A stretch of 55,444 bases of DNA from SAR202 cluster bacterium (GCA_016872515.1 VGZR01000015.1:1-55444), one strand, 5' to 3'; shown: positions 27,661 through 37,360, numbered from the stretch's first letter. The notes: a model not told the origin generated them from the letters alone. Translations and numbers: made by a program.

Positions 27661-28098
27661 GTGCAGATAGAGGGGACATACGCATTCAAAGCCAAGCGCC
27701 AGGCGGTCTGGGATGCCTTCCAGTCGCCGAAGTCGTTGACGAGTTGCATCCCAGGATGCGAACGGTTCGAGCCCGACGGCGAAGGCGGATACGACGTCTC
27801 GATGAAGGTGAGCATCGGCCCCATCACCGGCGCATACCGCGCGAAGATAACGCTTTCTGAACAGCAGGCGCCGTCATCTTTCAAGATGGCGGTGCGCGGC
27901 TCCGGCACAGGCGGGACGATCGCCGGAGAGGGTATGCTCACGCTGGCGGAGAAGGATGGCGGGACGGAGGTGACGGTCCGCGGCGATGCCCAGGTGGGCG
28001 GCGTCGTGGCGCGTGTCGGGCAGCGTCTGCTGGGGTCGGCGTCGAAGTCATTGTTGGACAAGTTTTTCTCGTGTATCGCGAGTAAGATTGAGGGCTGA
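27661..28098 (+). CDS. CoxG-like SRPBCC-family protein
   Basis: 145 residues matching the CO-dehydrogenase subunit G family, an SRPBCC (START-like) fold implicated in membrane anchoring or maturation of molybdenum hydroxylases. Visible are the N-terminal QIEGTYAFKAKRQAVWDAF, the CIPGCERFEP block and the long C-terminal helix RVGQRLLGSASKSLLDKFF. GTG start with GGAG 8 nt upstream. It is divergent from the FeS subunit gene, so both probably serve the same enzyme, although the catalytic subunit is not in the window. Confidence 0.87.
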   Translation: MQIEGTYAFKAKRQAVWDAFQSPKSLTSCIPGCERFEPDGEGGYDVSMKVSIGPITGAYRAKITLSEQQAPSSFKMAVRGSGTGGTIAGEGMLTLAEKDGGTEVTVRGDAQVGGVVARVGQRLLGSASKSLLDKFFSCIASKIEG

Positions 28099-28116
28099 GA
28101 GCAGGAGGAGGCGGCG

Positions 28117-28734
28117 GTGGCAAGGATGACGAATGGGAGAGCGAAAAAGGGCGATGTGTTAGTGCTGGTGGGCACGAGCAAGGGCGCGTTTATCCTCTCG
28201 AGCGACCCTGGGCGCGGTCGCTGGTCGCTTTCGGGGCCGCACTTCGCGGGAGCGGATGTGTTCCACGTGGCCTACGATTTCCGTGGCGAGGGCACGGTCG
28301 TCGCGGCGGTGAACCACCCCGTATGGGGAGCGGATATCCAACGCAGCCGTGACATGGGCCGGACGTGGGAGCCATCAAAGACCGGGCCGAAGTTCAAGGC
28401 CAAGGGTCAACGCGTGAACCGTGTGTGGCACGTCGAGCCGGGCCGGGCGGGCGAGCCAGGCATGGTGTACGCGGGCGTGGAGGCCGCGGCGCTGTTCCGC
28501 AGCAGGAACGGCGGCGACGACTGGGAAGCGCTGACACGAGGTCTGCCCCAGCGGAACGCCTACCTGCACTCGATGCGCGAGGGCATGGCGACGGACTCGC
28601 TCGACCCATGCGGGGTCTATGTCGGCACGACGACCAGACAGGTCTTCCACAGCCGAGACGATGGCGACACGTGGAGCACGCTGATAGACAACCTGCCGCC
28701 CATCCTCTCGGTAAGCTCCGGCAGAGTGGTGTAA
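28117..28734 (+). CDS. BNR/sialidase-like beta-propeller protein, internally shortened
   Basis: 205 residues. The N-terminal blade reads VLVLVGTSKGAFILSSDPGR and the next blades include NHPVWGADIQRSRDMGRTWE and MVYAGVEAAALFRS. The chain then passes directly to RNGGDDWEALTRGLPQRNAY, MATDSLDPCGVYVGTTTRQV and PPILSV, which in homologues is the end of a protein of about 350-370 residues. The middle, roughly 150 residues, is missing in frame. The join falls in the repeated FRS-x2-GG-x2-W motif, consistent with recombination between two blades. GTG start with GGAGGAGG upstream. Stable folding is uncertain. Confidence 0.72.
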   Translation: MARMTNGRAKKGDVLVLVGTSKGAFILSSDPGRGRWSLSGPHFAGADVFHVAYDFRGEGTVVAAVNHPVWGADIQRSRDMGRTWEPSKTGPKFKAKGQRVNRVWHVEPGRAGEPGMVYAGVEAAALFRSRNGGDDWEALTRGLPQRNAYLHSMREGMATDSLDPCGVYVGTTTRQVFHSRDDGDTWSTLIDNLPPILSVSSGRVV

Positions 28735-28745
28735 CGGGGCACGCG

Positions 28746-29603
28746 ATGGCGCAGGACTACATCGAGGTCAGGCAAAGCGGCGGCGTGCTGGTCGTGAAGA
28801 TGGACGACACGCCGACGCGGAACGCCATCGGCATGGAGATGGCGCGGGCCATCGAGACACAGTTCGACCGGCTGGATAGTGACCCTGCTTTGCGGGTGCT
28901 GGTGTTGACGGGGCGAGACCCATCGTTCTGCTCGGGGGCGAACGTCCGGCGGATGGACGACGCCAACCGCGCACGGCAGCCATCGGAGGCTGCAAGCCTG
29001 CCACAGAGTCCGTGGGCGGCACTGGAACGCGAGTGGACGAAGGGCGCGGCGGGAGGCTCGGAGGAGATGGACGTGGTGCGGATGCTGCCGGTGCGACTAC
29101 ACAAGCTGAAGAAGCCGTCCATCGCAGCGGTGAACGGCCATGCGGTCGGCCTGGGTATGGGGCTTGCGCTATCGTGCGACATCCGCATCGCCTCGGAGCG
29201 GGCGCAGTTCTCAGAGGCGTTCGTCAAGAACGGGCTTATCCCTGCCGACGGGTCATGCTGGCAGCTTCCGCGGATGATTGGCCTGGGGAACACGTTCCTG
29301 CTGCAGTACACAGGCGACCTCATCGCCGCCGAGGAGGCGTACCGGATGGGGCTGGTGGCGAAGGTGGTGCCGCACGACGACCTGACAGGGGCGGCGATGG
29401 AGCTGGCGCAGCGGCTTGCCCAGGGGCCAACCTACTCGATGGGACTCATCAAACGGCTGGTGCAAGCGTCGCTGGACGTGAGCTTCGAGGAGTCCATGCG
29501 GCTGGCAGGCCCGGCGCAGGAGTTGGCGCGGCAGACCGAAGACCACCGCGAGGGCGTCCGCGCCTTCGTCGAAAAACGCCGTCCCTCGTTCAAGGGCCGC
29601 TGA
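28746..29603 (+). CDS. Enoyl-CoA hydratase/isomerase family protein
   Basis: 285-residue crotonase-family enzyme. The oxyanion-hole segments are SFCSGANVRRMDD and PSIAAVNGHAVGLGMGLALS. The second region, FSEAFVKNGLIPADGSCWQL, contains an acidic residue near the position of the catalytic Glu/Asp. An insertion (about residues 80-120) is longer than in short hydratases. ATG at 28746, 12 nt after the BNR gene stop. It converges on gltB with a 1-nt gap between stop codons and has no room for a separate terminator. Confidence 0.9.
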   Translation: MAQDYIEVRQSGGVLVVKMDDTPTRNAIGMEMARAIETQFDRLDSDPALRVLVLTGRDPSFCSGANVRRMDDANRARQPSEAASLPQSPWAALEREWTKGAAGGSEEMDVVRMLPVRLHKLKKPSIAAVNGHAVGLGMGLALSCDIRIASERAQFSEAFVKNGLIPADGSCWQLPRMIGLGNTFLLQYTGDLIAAEEAYRMGLVAKVVPHDDLTGAAMELAQRLAQGPTYSMGLIKRLVQASLDVSFEESMRLAGPAQELARQTEDHREGVRAFVEKRRPSFKGR

Positions 29604-29604
29604 T

Positions 29605-32600
29605 TCAGTCCCCGGCGGGAACCGCCGGACGCTGCTTCGGAGCCACCTTCTTGGCTGGCTGAACTTTCGGGGCGACTTCCCAGAACAGGGGGAGGTAGTG
29701 TTCCCAGCGGGCCAGGATGTCCGCTGCCAACGGGCTTCCTGTCGCATCGCGGTGGCGCGCGATGAGGTCGCGGAGGGGTCCGGACTCGGACTCGCGTAGC
29801 CTCTGTACCCCAACCATCTCCGGGTTGTAGAAACCCGCGAATCGGCCACCGGGGTCAAGCACGTAGGCCTGTCCACCCGACATGCCCGCGCCGAAGTTGC
29901 GGCCCGTCGGCCCCAAGACGACGACCGTTCCGCCGGTCATATACTCGCAGCAGTGGTCTCCCGTCCCTTCGACTACAGCATGAGCGCCTGAGTTGCGCAC
30001 GGCGAAGCGCTCCCCTGCCCTGCCGGACGCGAAGAGCCGCCCGCCGGTAGCGCCATAAAGGACGGTGTTGCCCATGATGACGTTCTCGTTAGGGGCGAAC
30101 TTTGCCCGATGGGAGGGCCGCACGACGATCTGGCCTCCACACATCCCTTTACCCACATAGTCGTTCGCTTCGCCTGTCAGGGAAAGACTGAGGCCGTTGA
30201 TGCAGAACGCGCCGAAGCTCTGCCCTGCGGAACCGTGGAACTGAAGCTGTATCTGCATGTCCGCCAAGCCGGCGTTGCCAAGGGCACGGGCGATCTCCCC
30301 AGCGATGCGCGCTCCGACGGCGCGGTCGGTGTTGTGGATAGGCATCGCGATGTCCACGGAAGAGTGCCCGTCAATCGCCGGCCTCACGGATGGTAGCAAG
30401 GCGTCCTCGAGGACTGGAGTCACCGGGCGTGCTTGCCGGTCACCTGGCTGTTGTCGCGGACCGCCGGGCGAGGGCTGCAAGAGTATGCTCGAAAGGTCGA
30501 GGGTGTTTGCCTTCGGGAGCGCCGTATGCCGGACCTGCTCAAGCAAGTCTGACCGCCCGACGATCTCCTGGATGCTCCGCGCTCCGAGCGATGCCAAGAC
30601 TTGCCGGACTTCTTCCGCAACATGGAAGAGGAAACGGACGAGCATCTCGGGTGTCCCGTCGAACTTCTTCCGCAGCTCAGGGTCTTGGGTGGCGATGCCC
30701 ACCGGGCAGGTGTTAAGGTGGCATTGGCGGGAGATGAGGCACCCGACCGCGACGAGCGATGCCGTACCGAAGCCGTACTCCTCCGCGCCGAGCATCGCGG
30801 CGATGACGACGTCCCGGCCTGTCCGCAGCCCGCCGTCGGTCCGTAGAAGCACCGTCGAACGGTGGCCGTTGGCGACCAAAGCCTGGTGGGCTTCGGTAAG
30901 TCCCAACTCCCAGGGTATCCCAGCGTTCTTGATGGAGCTCCAAGGTGACGCGCCAGTCCCGCCTTCCATCCCGGAGATGAGGATGGCGTCCGCGCCCGCC
31001 TTGGCGACACCCGCGGCGACCGTCCCCACGCCTGCCTCGGAGACGAGCTTGACCATGATGCGGGCCTTGGGATTGACCATGCGCAGGTCGAAGATGAGCT
31101 GCGCTAGGTCCTCGATGCTGTAGATGTCGTGGTGCGGTGGGGGCGAGATGAGCCGGATGCCCGGCTGGGTCAAGCGCACGCTGGCGATGGCCTGGCTGAC
31201 CTTGTGGCCGGGAAGTTGGCCGCCCTCACCGGGCTTGGAGCCTTGGGCCATCTTGATCTCCAGTACCTCGGCGCTGGTGAGGTAGGCGGGGGTCACGCCG
31301 AACCGCGCGGAGGCGACCTGCTTGATGCGGCTGTTGGAATCACTGCCGTAACGGTGCTCGCCTTCGCCGCCTTCGCCGCTGCCGCTCTTGCTCCCGACGC
31401 GGTTAAAGGCGGTCGCGATGGTTTCGTGCGCCTCGATGCCCAGCGAGCCGAAGGACATCGAGCCTCCGGACAGCCGTTTCACGATGTCCTTGGCGGGTTC
31501 CACCTCCTCCACGGGTATAGGAGCGGCCAGCAGACGGTACGTCAGGAGGTCGCGCAAGTAGATAGGCCCACGCGAGGACATCTCGGTCGAATACTTGCCA
31601 TAGGCGGTGGCGCCATCGCCCGGCTGCCTGAGGGCGGTATGAAGGAGACGGGCAAGCTGCGGGGTGAACGAGTGAAGCTCTCCGGAGCGCCGGAGGCGGT
31701 AGTAGCCGTGATCGGCGAGGCTCGCGTTTGCCTGCTCCGTGGAGAAGGCTGCAGCGTGCCGCTCGATGGCTTCTTGGGCAAGTTCCGCGAACCCCAGGCC
31801 GCCGACGTGGGAGTATGAACCCGTGAAGCAGCGCTCGACGACCTCGTCCGAGAGACCGATCACATCGAAGAGTTGGGCGCCGCAGTACGCGGTCACGGTC
31901 GAGATGCCCATCTTCGCCATCACCTTTAGAAGCTGTTTCTCCAGTCCTGCCCGGTAGTTGGCGACGGCCTCTTCGGCGCTCAGGTGCTCCTCGCGGTGGG
32001 ACATCAGTTGAGGTATAAGGCGGCAGGCCAGGTACGGGTTGGCCGCGCTCGCGCCGTAGCCGATGAGCGCCGTGAGTTGGTGCATGTCCCTGGCGTCGCC
32101 GGTGTCGGCAATGATGCTGGCCCTCATACGCAGGCCGGCGTGGATAAGGTGTTGGTGGACGGCGCCCACGGCCAGAAGCATGGGTATGGGGACGTTTCGG
32201 GCGTCGGCGGCGCGGTCGGAGATGATGAGGAGCGAACGTCCATCGCCCACGGCTCGCTCGGCCCGAAGGCACAGGTCTGTCAGGGCGGCCTCAAGGCCGC
32301 TGGGGCCAGCTTCAGTTGGGAAGACCGCTGACAGGGTTGCCGTGCGGAAGGCAGGGTCGCTCATGCCTCGCAGCGCGTCGAGGTCTCTGTCAGTTAAAAG
32401 GGGGCTGTCCAAGCGAAGGAGATGGGCTGACCGCTCCGTCTCTTCGAGGATACTGCCCCGAGTGCCAAGGTAGGTGTATAAGGACATAACCAGTTGCTCG
32501 CGGAGGGGGTCTATCGCGGGGTTGGTGACCTGCGCGAACCTCTGCTTCAGGTAGGCGTACGGCAACCGGGGCCACGAGGAGAGCACCGCGAGGGGCGTGT

Positions 32601-34131
32601 CGTCGCCCAGCGAGCCGGTGGGCTCCTCGCCGTTGGCCATGGGCTTCAGGATGAACTGCATCTCCTCCGCCGTGTAGTTGAAGGCGATCGCAAGCCGGAG
32701 GTCGGCATCCGGGGAGTGTCCGTTCGTTTCCATGACCCTCTGCATGGGGGCTTCACCAAAGTTCACGAGATGTTTGCGCAGCCATGCTCCATAAGGCTTA
32801 CGCCGCGAGACGTCAGCCTTGATGGCGTCGTTTCGGAGGAGGCGTTTGTTGGCAACGTCCACCGCGATCATCTGCCCGGGACCCAGCCTGCCCTTCTCGA
32901 TGACTTCAGCCTCGTCCATCTCGAGGATCCCGACCTCGGACGCGGCGATGACGAGGCCGCCGTCCGTGATGGCATAGCGCGCGGGACGGAGGCCATTGCG
33001 GTCAAGGCGCGCTCCAACGATGCCGCCGGCGGCAAAGGCGAGGGCCGCTGGGCCGTCCCACGGCTCGGTCAGGCACGCGTTGTAGCCGTAGTAGTCCCGC
33101 AGCCCTTGGTCCATGCGGGGCGCCTGCTCCCAGGCCTCTGGGACGAGCATGGTCATGGCTTGGAGGATGTCCCGGCCGCCCATGACGAGCGCTTCGGTCA
33201 TGTTGTCAAGGTGTGTGGAGTCGCTGCCGCCTTGCTGGAGGATGGGAGTCATCTCACTGACGCGCTCGCGCCAGATGCCTGACTTCAGTCCAGGCTCGCG
33301 CGCGCGGACCCAGCTCTGGTTGCCCCGGATGGTGTTTATCTCACCGTTGTGCGCGAGCAGCCGGAAAGGCTGGGCAAGGAACCAGCTGGGAAAGGTGTTC
33401 GTGCTGAAGCGCTGGTGGAAAACCGCGTAAGCGGTCGCGTAGCGTTGGTCACGCAGGTCGGGGTAGAAGCCGCGCAACTGGCCAGCGGCTAGCAATCCCT
33501 TGTACACGATAGTGTCGTTGGACAAGGAAGGGATGTAACAGTCGTCGAGACCTCCCTCGAGCAGACGCCGCTCGGCCTCTTTGCGGGCCGCGAAGAGCTC
33601 CTGCCGGAACAACGGGATGGCCATGCGCTCTGGACGAGCCACCAACAACTGAGCGATGGAAGGCATCGTTTTCCGCGCCCTGGCGCCCAAGACGGCGGGG
33701 TCCGAGGGCACATCGCGCCATCCGACCATCGCCAGGCCACGGGCCGCCGAGGCCGACTCGATGATGCTCCGGCACCGTTCGCGCCGCTGGACTGCAGCGC
33801 CTCCGCCGGGCAGGAAGACCACGGCGACGGCGAGATCGCCGCGCGGCACGGCACGCTGCCCAAGGCATTCGGCTTCTTGCGCGAAGAACTCCTTGGGGAG
33901 TTGGGTCAGGACGCCCGCGCCGTCCGAAGTCGACGTGACGGCGTCAACGCCGCCGCGGTGAGCGAGGTTGGCGAGCGACGTGAGTGCGTGCTGAAGGATG
34001 GTGTGGCTCTGGCCACCGCCGATATCCGCGACGAACCCCATCCCGCAGCTGTCATGTTCAACCGACGGCTCGTAAAGCGAGCGCTTGCTACGTTTCGTCA
34101 TCTCGTTCCCGTACAGCGGGACCGACCGCAT
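29605..34131 (-). CDS. gltB: Glutamate synthase large subunit
   Basis: Makes glutamate from 2-oxoglutarate and glutamine. 1508 residues. The N-terminal class II glutaminase domain has the nucleophile Cys29 in EHDSCGMGF after a short propeptide. A central domain, the FMN/2-oxoglutarate barrel (SGSGEGGEGEHRYGSDSNSR, PPPHHDIYSIEDLAQLI, the cluster Cys of GCLISRQCHLNTCPVGIAT) and the C-terminal GxGxG beta-helix (GGTVVVLGPTGRNFGAGMSGG) follow. The ATG at 34101 is an alternative start giving a typical short propeptide. No gltD is adjacent, so it may use ferredoxin or a distant small subunit. A CRP-type palindrome lies 115 nt upstream. Confidence 0.96.
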   Translation of the reverse strand: MRSVPLYGNEMTKRSKRSLYEPSVEHDSCGMGFVADIGGGQSHTILQHALTSLANLAHRGGVDAVTSTSDGAGVLTQLPKEFFAQEAECLGQRAVPRGDLAVAVVFLPGGGAAVQRRERCRSIIESASAARGLAMVGWRDVPSDPAVLGARARKTMPSIAQLLVARPERMAIPLFRQELFAARKEAERRLLEGGLDDCYIPSLSNDTIVYKGLLAAGQLRGFYPDLRDQRYATAYAVFHQRFSTNTFPSWFLAQPFRLLAHNGEINTIRGNQSWVRAREPGLKSGIWRERVSEMTPILQQGGSDSTHLDNMTEALVMGGRDILQAMTMLVPEAWEQAPRMDQGLRDYYGYNACLTEPWDGPAALAFAAGGIVGARLDRNGLRPARYAITDGGLVIAASEVGILEMDEAEVIEKGRLGPGQMIAVDVANKRLLRNDAIKADVSRRKPYGAWLRKHLVNFGEAPMQRVMETNGHSPDADLRLAIAFNYTAEEMQFILKPMANGEEPTGSLGDDTPLAVLSSWPRLPYAYLKQRFAQVTNPAIDPLREQLVMSLYTYLGTRGSILEETERSAHLLRLDSPLLTDRDLDALRGMSDPAFRTATLSAVFPTEAGPSGLEAALTDLCLRAERAVGDGRSLLIISDRAADARNVPIPMLLAVGAVHQHLIHAGLRMRASIIADTGDARDMHQLTALIGYGASAANPYLACRLIPQLMSHREEHLSAEEAVANYRAGLEKQLLKVMAKMGISTVTAYCGAQLFDVIGLSDEVVERCFTGSYSHVGGLGFAELAQEAIERHAAAFSTEQANASLADHGYYRLRRSGELHSFTPQLARLLHTALRQPGDGATAYGKYSTEMSSRGPIYLRDLLTYRLLAAPIPVEEVEPAKDIVKRLSGGSMSFGSLGIEAHETIATAFNRVGSKSGSGEGGEGEHRYGSDSNSRIKQVASARFGVTPAYLTSAEVLEIKMAQGSKPGEGGQLPGHKVSQAIASVRLTQPGIRLISPPPHHDIYSIEDLAQLIFDLRMVNPKARIMVKLVSEAGVGTVAAGVAKAGADAILISGMEGGTGASPWSSIKNAGIPWELGLTEAHQALVANGHRSTVLLRTDGGLRTGRDVVIAAMLGAEEYGFGTASLVAVGCLISRQCHLNTCPVGIATQDPELRKKFDGTPEMLVRFLFHVAEEVRQVLASLGARSIQEIVGRSDLLEQVRHTALPKANTLDLSSILLQPSPGGPRQQPGDRQARPVTPVLEDALLPSVRPAIDGHSSVDIAMPIHNTDRAVGARIAGEIARALGNAGLADMQIQLQFHGSAGQSFGAFCINGLSLSLTGEANDYVGKGMCGGQIVVRPSHRAKFAPNENVIMGNTVLYGATGGRLFASGRAGERFAVRNSGAHAVVEGTGDHCCEYMTGGTVVVLGPTGRNFGAGMSGGQAYVLDPGGRFAGFYNPEMVGVQRLRESESGPLRDLIARHRDATGSPLAADILARWEHYLPLFWEVAPKVQPAKKVAPKQRPAVPAGD

Positions 34132-34245
34132 GTACGCTCAATTCAGAAGTACCTGATGCCCTTGCCTTTAGGAAATGCCTCTCTCCATCAGACCCGCCCT
34201 GGTGCGAGAGAGCTTGAAGCTATCTCAGCTTGAATGGTGGATGCA

Positions 34246-34261
34246 CTGTGAAAACTATCAC
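34246..34261. promoter_or_regulatory. CRP/FNR-type binding site upstream of gltB
   Basis: TGTGAAAACTATCACA exactly matches TGTGA-N6-TCACA, the consensus of CRP-family regulators. It lies in the 250-nt gap between acetamidase and gltB. No confident -10/-35 pair is seen beside it. The rest of the gap (34132-34381) shows no gene. Confidence 0.5.
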
Positions 34262-34381
34262 AATACGAAGACGCTGTCTATGCCTCGTGCCGCCAGGTCA
34301 TGTTCACCAGATGTGGGCTGATGAGGAGCCGACCCGAAAAACCGTAACTCACGGCCCCCCATGAACTGGCGGCCTAGGCAG

Positions 34382-35323
34382 TCACCGGCGTTTGCGGGGG
34401 AGATAGCGCCTGGGGAACTTCGCGGAGACGGAGTAGAGGGTGTCCACCATGTTGGCGAGGCGGACCTTGGCGACGTGGGAGCAAAGCTGGTAACCAGCCA
34501 TGCGATCGATGCCGTAGTCGGCCTCGAGCCAGAGGACGAGCTCGTAGAAGGCGATGCGGGCGGCGTCCTCCATGGGCTTGGCGCTGCCGACGGTCATGAT
34601 GAACTCCTCATTGACGATACGCGGCGCGCGGATGGGATGCTTCTTCATGAGGCCGAAGGTGAAGACGCCGCGTGTCGGCACCTCGACGGCTGCGCCGGAG
34701 ACCTCGGCGTCGCCCTGGACGGCGTGGCCGTCGCCGACACAGAACAGTGCGCCGGGGACCTGAACGGGCAGGTGGACAGTGTTGCCGGGGCAGACGTCGG
34801 GGTCGTCCATGTTGCCACCGTGGAAGCCTGGTGAGAGGGTCGTGATGGCCTCGAGGTTCGGCGAGGTGCCGATGGTGCCGTAGAACGGCTCGCAGGGGAT
34901 CTTGGGGATGGCCAGGCCCTGGCCCCAGATGATGAGGCCGTCCTTGATGAGGTGTTTGAAGATGCGGGGCTTGAGCGGGTCGTTGAGGACGCGTGTCCAG
35001 GATGTGCCGCACACGCCGCCGAAGTCGGGGATGATGGTGCTGAAGCCTTTTTCGCTAGTGATTTCGATCTGCTCGATTTTCACGGTCAGGGTGTCGCCCG
35101 GCTCCGCACCCTCGACATAGATAGGGCCAGTCACCGGATTCACATAGGGGAACCGCACAATCTTCATGAGGTCTTGGCTCTCGGAGGTGAGCTTATTGCC
35201 AAAGGCATCCATCGTCTCCAGGACGACGGGCTCGCCCGGCTTGACGGTTGCGATGGGCTTGGCGTAGGGCCCGATGACGCAGACCCAGTTCTCGAAGTTA
35301 GGGTCGGGGGCGATGGTGCGCAT
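34382..35323 (-). CDS. Acetamidase/formamidase family protein
   Basis: 313 residues of the FmdA/AmdA family, which releases ammonia from formamide, acetamide or similar amides. Family blocks include VETMDAFGNKL-like PVVLETMDAFG, YVEGAEPGDTLTVKI, GTIGTSPNLEAI, GFHGGNMDDPDVCPGNTVHL and LFCVGDGHAVQGDAEVSG. ATG with GGAGG about 5 nt upstream. It lies downstream of the ABC substrate-binding gene with a 72-nt gap and upstream of gltB, a context consistent with uptake of a nitrogenous substrate, ammonia release and assimilation into glutamate. Confidence 0.93.
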   Translation of the reverse strand: MRTIAPDPNFENWVCVIGPYAKPIATVKPGEPVVLETMDAFGNKLTSESQDLMKIVRFPYVNPVTGPIYVEGAEPGDTLTVKIEQIEITSEKGFSTIIPDFGGVCGTSWTRVLNDPLKPRIFKHLIKDGLIIWGQGLAIPKIPCEPFYGTIGTSPNLEAITTLSPGFHGGNMDDPDVCPGNTVHLPVQVPGALFCVGDGHAVQGDAEVSGAAVEVPTRGVFTFGLMKKHPIRAPRIVNEEFIMTVGSAKPMEDAARIAFYELVLWLEADYGIDRMAGYQLCSHVAKVRLANMVDTLYSVSAKFPRRYLPRKRR

Positions 35324-35395
35324 GACTGCCTCCTTGAACGCGCACTAGGGTATGGGATGAAGGGGGCGAAGACAAGCGTACGAGACTACCCTACC

Positions 35396-36487
35396 CTACG
35401 GCCATCGTAGGGTCGTGCCGTCGTAAGCTTCACTCAGGAAGCGGTCGGTGAAGGCGGTCTTGTAGTCGAAGGCGTTGGGGATGGCTTGGTACTGGAGGAG
35501 GTAGTCGTAAAGAGCCTTCCACTGGGCGTCGGTCAACCAGCCGAGGCCGTGCTCCTCGGTGACGGGGCCGACGGCGTCGGCCAGCTCGATGCCGAGCATG
35601 AAGCGCTGGTGCTCGCGGTCCTCGTCGGGGGCGTACTTCATGACGATATTAAGGGCCTCTTCGGGGTCGGAGAGGGCGTCCTGCAGGCCCTTGAGGGTGG
35701 CCTTGAGGAAGCGGGTGAGCATCTCAGGGTCCTTCTCGACGAGGTCCTGGCGGGTGATATAGGTCAGGCCGAGGCTGGGGATGCCGAAGTCCCCGGGCGC
35801 CCACTGGACGACCTCGAAGCCCAAGCGGCGGACGGTGTCGGGCTCGTTGGACTTGAAGACGGCGAGGAGTTGGACCTGGCCTTCGATGAGGATGCGGGGG
35901 TCGAAGCCGACCTTGACCTCCTGGACCTTCGAGCGGTCCACGCCCGCGATCTCTAGGATCGCGAGATACTCGGGCGGGACGGAGGTCTTGTAGCCGAAGG
36001 TCTTGCCTTCCCAATCCTTGGGCGTGGTCATGCCGGAAGAGGCGAGGGCGATGTAGGCGTTCTGGCCCTTCTGGCCGAAGAGGGCGAAGGCGACGATGGG
36101 CGCCGCGGGGTCGGAGCGGCGCTTGAGGACGGAGTCGGCATTTGCTGTGGCGATGTCCACGTCGCCCGCCAGGAGGAGCTTGAGGTGCTCTCCTTGGGCG
36201 GCGTGGAGGATCTGCACATCGAGGCCCTGCTGGGCGAAGTAGCCCTTCTCCTGGGCGATGTAGGCGGCGACGAACGGGAGGTTCGCCTGGGGCTTGAAAC
36301 CGGCCATGAAGACGACCTTCTGCGGCGCAGGCGTGGCGGTGGGTTCGGGCACAGCGGTAGCGGCGGGCTGCGCTGTCGGGACCGGGGCCCCAGATTGCGC
36401 CGCGCTCTCGCTGGAACAGGCAAGATCAAAAATCAGAGCGAACAATCCGGCGATGAGCACCAATCCGAGCAGAGGCTGCCTATTCAC
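35396..36487 (-). CDS. NMT1/SsuA-type ABC transporter substrate-binding lipoprotein
   Basis: 363 residues. The N-terminus is a lipoprotein signal ending in FDLACSS, followed by a Pro/Thr/Ala linker (about 30-55). The periplasmic-binding fold of the NitT/TauT/ThiY group follows: FMAGFKPQANLPFVAAYIAQ, EKGYFAQQGLDVQI, DIATANADSVL. The likely ligand is a small nitrogen or sulfur compound or a pyrimidine, but not predictable. GTG start. It follows the permease and ATPase genes on the same strand. A 7-bp hairpin CCCTACG/CGTAGGG (35394-35412) overlaps its stop codon. Confidence 0.92.
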   Translation of the reverse strand: MNRQPLLGLVLIAGLFALIFDLACSSESAAQSGAPVPTAQPAATAVPEPTATPAPQKVVFMAGFKPQANLPFVAAYIAQEKGYFAQQGLDVQILHAAQGEHLKLLLAGDVDIATANADSVLKRRSDPAAPIVAFALFGQKGQNAYIALASSGMTTPKDWEGKTFGYKTSVPPEYLAILEIAGVDRSKVQEVKVGFDPRILIEGQVQLLAVFKSNEPDTVRRLGFEVVQWAPGDFGIPSLGLTYITRQDLVEKDPEMLTRFLKATLKGLQDALSDPEEALNIVMKYAPDEDREHQRFMLGIELADAVGPVTEEHGLGWLTDAQWKALYDYLLQYQAIPNAFDYKTAFTDRFLSEAYDGTTLRWP

Positions 36488-36508
36488 GTGTCTTTCCTCG
36501 CCATGAAA

Positions 36509-37360
36509 TCAGTTGGTGATGTTCGACTCGTGCCAGAAAAGGACACGCCTTTCGAGTTGCCAGGTCAGGACGGTGAGGCCGACACCAAGGATGGCGAGGG
36601 TGAGGATGGCGGCGAAGAGCGTGGGCATGTCGAGGTTGTTGTGGGCGACGATGATGACGCTGCCGAGGCCACGGTCGCCGCTGAACCACTCGCCGACGAC
36701 AGCGCCGATGACGGCCAGCGGCACACAGATGCGGAAGGCAGCGAAGAGGTAGGGCAACGAGCCGGGCAGGCGCAGCTTCCAGTAGGTCTGCATGTTGGAG
36801 GCGTTGACGGAGCGGAAGAACTCGTGCGCCTCTGGTTTGACGGAGCGCAAGCCGGTGAGGCCGTTGACGAGGACGGGGAAGAAGGTTATGAGGGCGGCGA
36901 TGAGGACCTTGGGGAAGGAACCGAAGCCGAACCAGATGACGAAGAGCGGGGCGACGGCGACGATGGGGGTGACTTTGACAAGGACGGCCAAGGGAAACAG
37001 GCTGCGCTCGAGGACGCGGGAGTGCGCCATGAGACTGGCTCCGGCGATGGCGACGCCGGCGCCGAGGGCGAAGCCCGCGAGTGCTTCGGCCAGCGTGATG
37101 GCGCCGTGCTTGGCGAAGAAGCCGATGCCGGCGAAGAACCTGTCGAGGACGACCGAGGGCGCGGGGACGATGTAGGTCGGAACGTCCGCGGCGCGGACCC
37201 ACAGTTCCCAGACGACGGCGGCGGTGATGAGGGCAACGGCCGGGGGGAGGACGTAGAGCGCAACTTCGGTTAGCGCCCTCGTTTCGCCGGGCGCGGCACT
37301 GACGCCTTCCGTTGGCCTCGCTCTAGCCCCCCGCAGCAGCCTGGGCAGCGGCAGGAGCAA
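36509..37360 (-). CDS. NitT/TauT-type ABC transporter permease
   Basis: 283 residues with about six membrane helices. The cytoplasmic EAA loop reads EFFRSVNASNMQTYWKLRLP, in the usual place before the last two helices. The TTG start at 37360 overlaps the ATPase gene by 38 nt; no ATG or GTG occurs before the first helix, so this start is the only reasonable one. Product works with the ATPase (37323-38135) and the binding protein (35396-36487). Confidence 0.92.
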   Translation of the reverse strand: MLLPLPRLLRGARARPTEGVSAAPGETRALTEVALYVLPPAVALITAAVVWELWVRAADVPTYIVPAPSVVLDRFFAGIGFFAKHGAITLAEALAGFALGAGVAIAGASLMAHSRVLERSLFPLAVLVKVTPIVAVAPLFVIWFGFGSFPKVLIAALITFFPVLVNGLTGLRSVKPEAHEFFRSVNASNMQTYWKLRLPGSLPYLFAAFRICVPLAVIGAVVGEWFSGDRGLGSVIIVAHNNLDMPTLFAAILTLAILGVGLTVLTWQLERRVLFWHESNITN

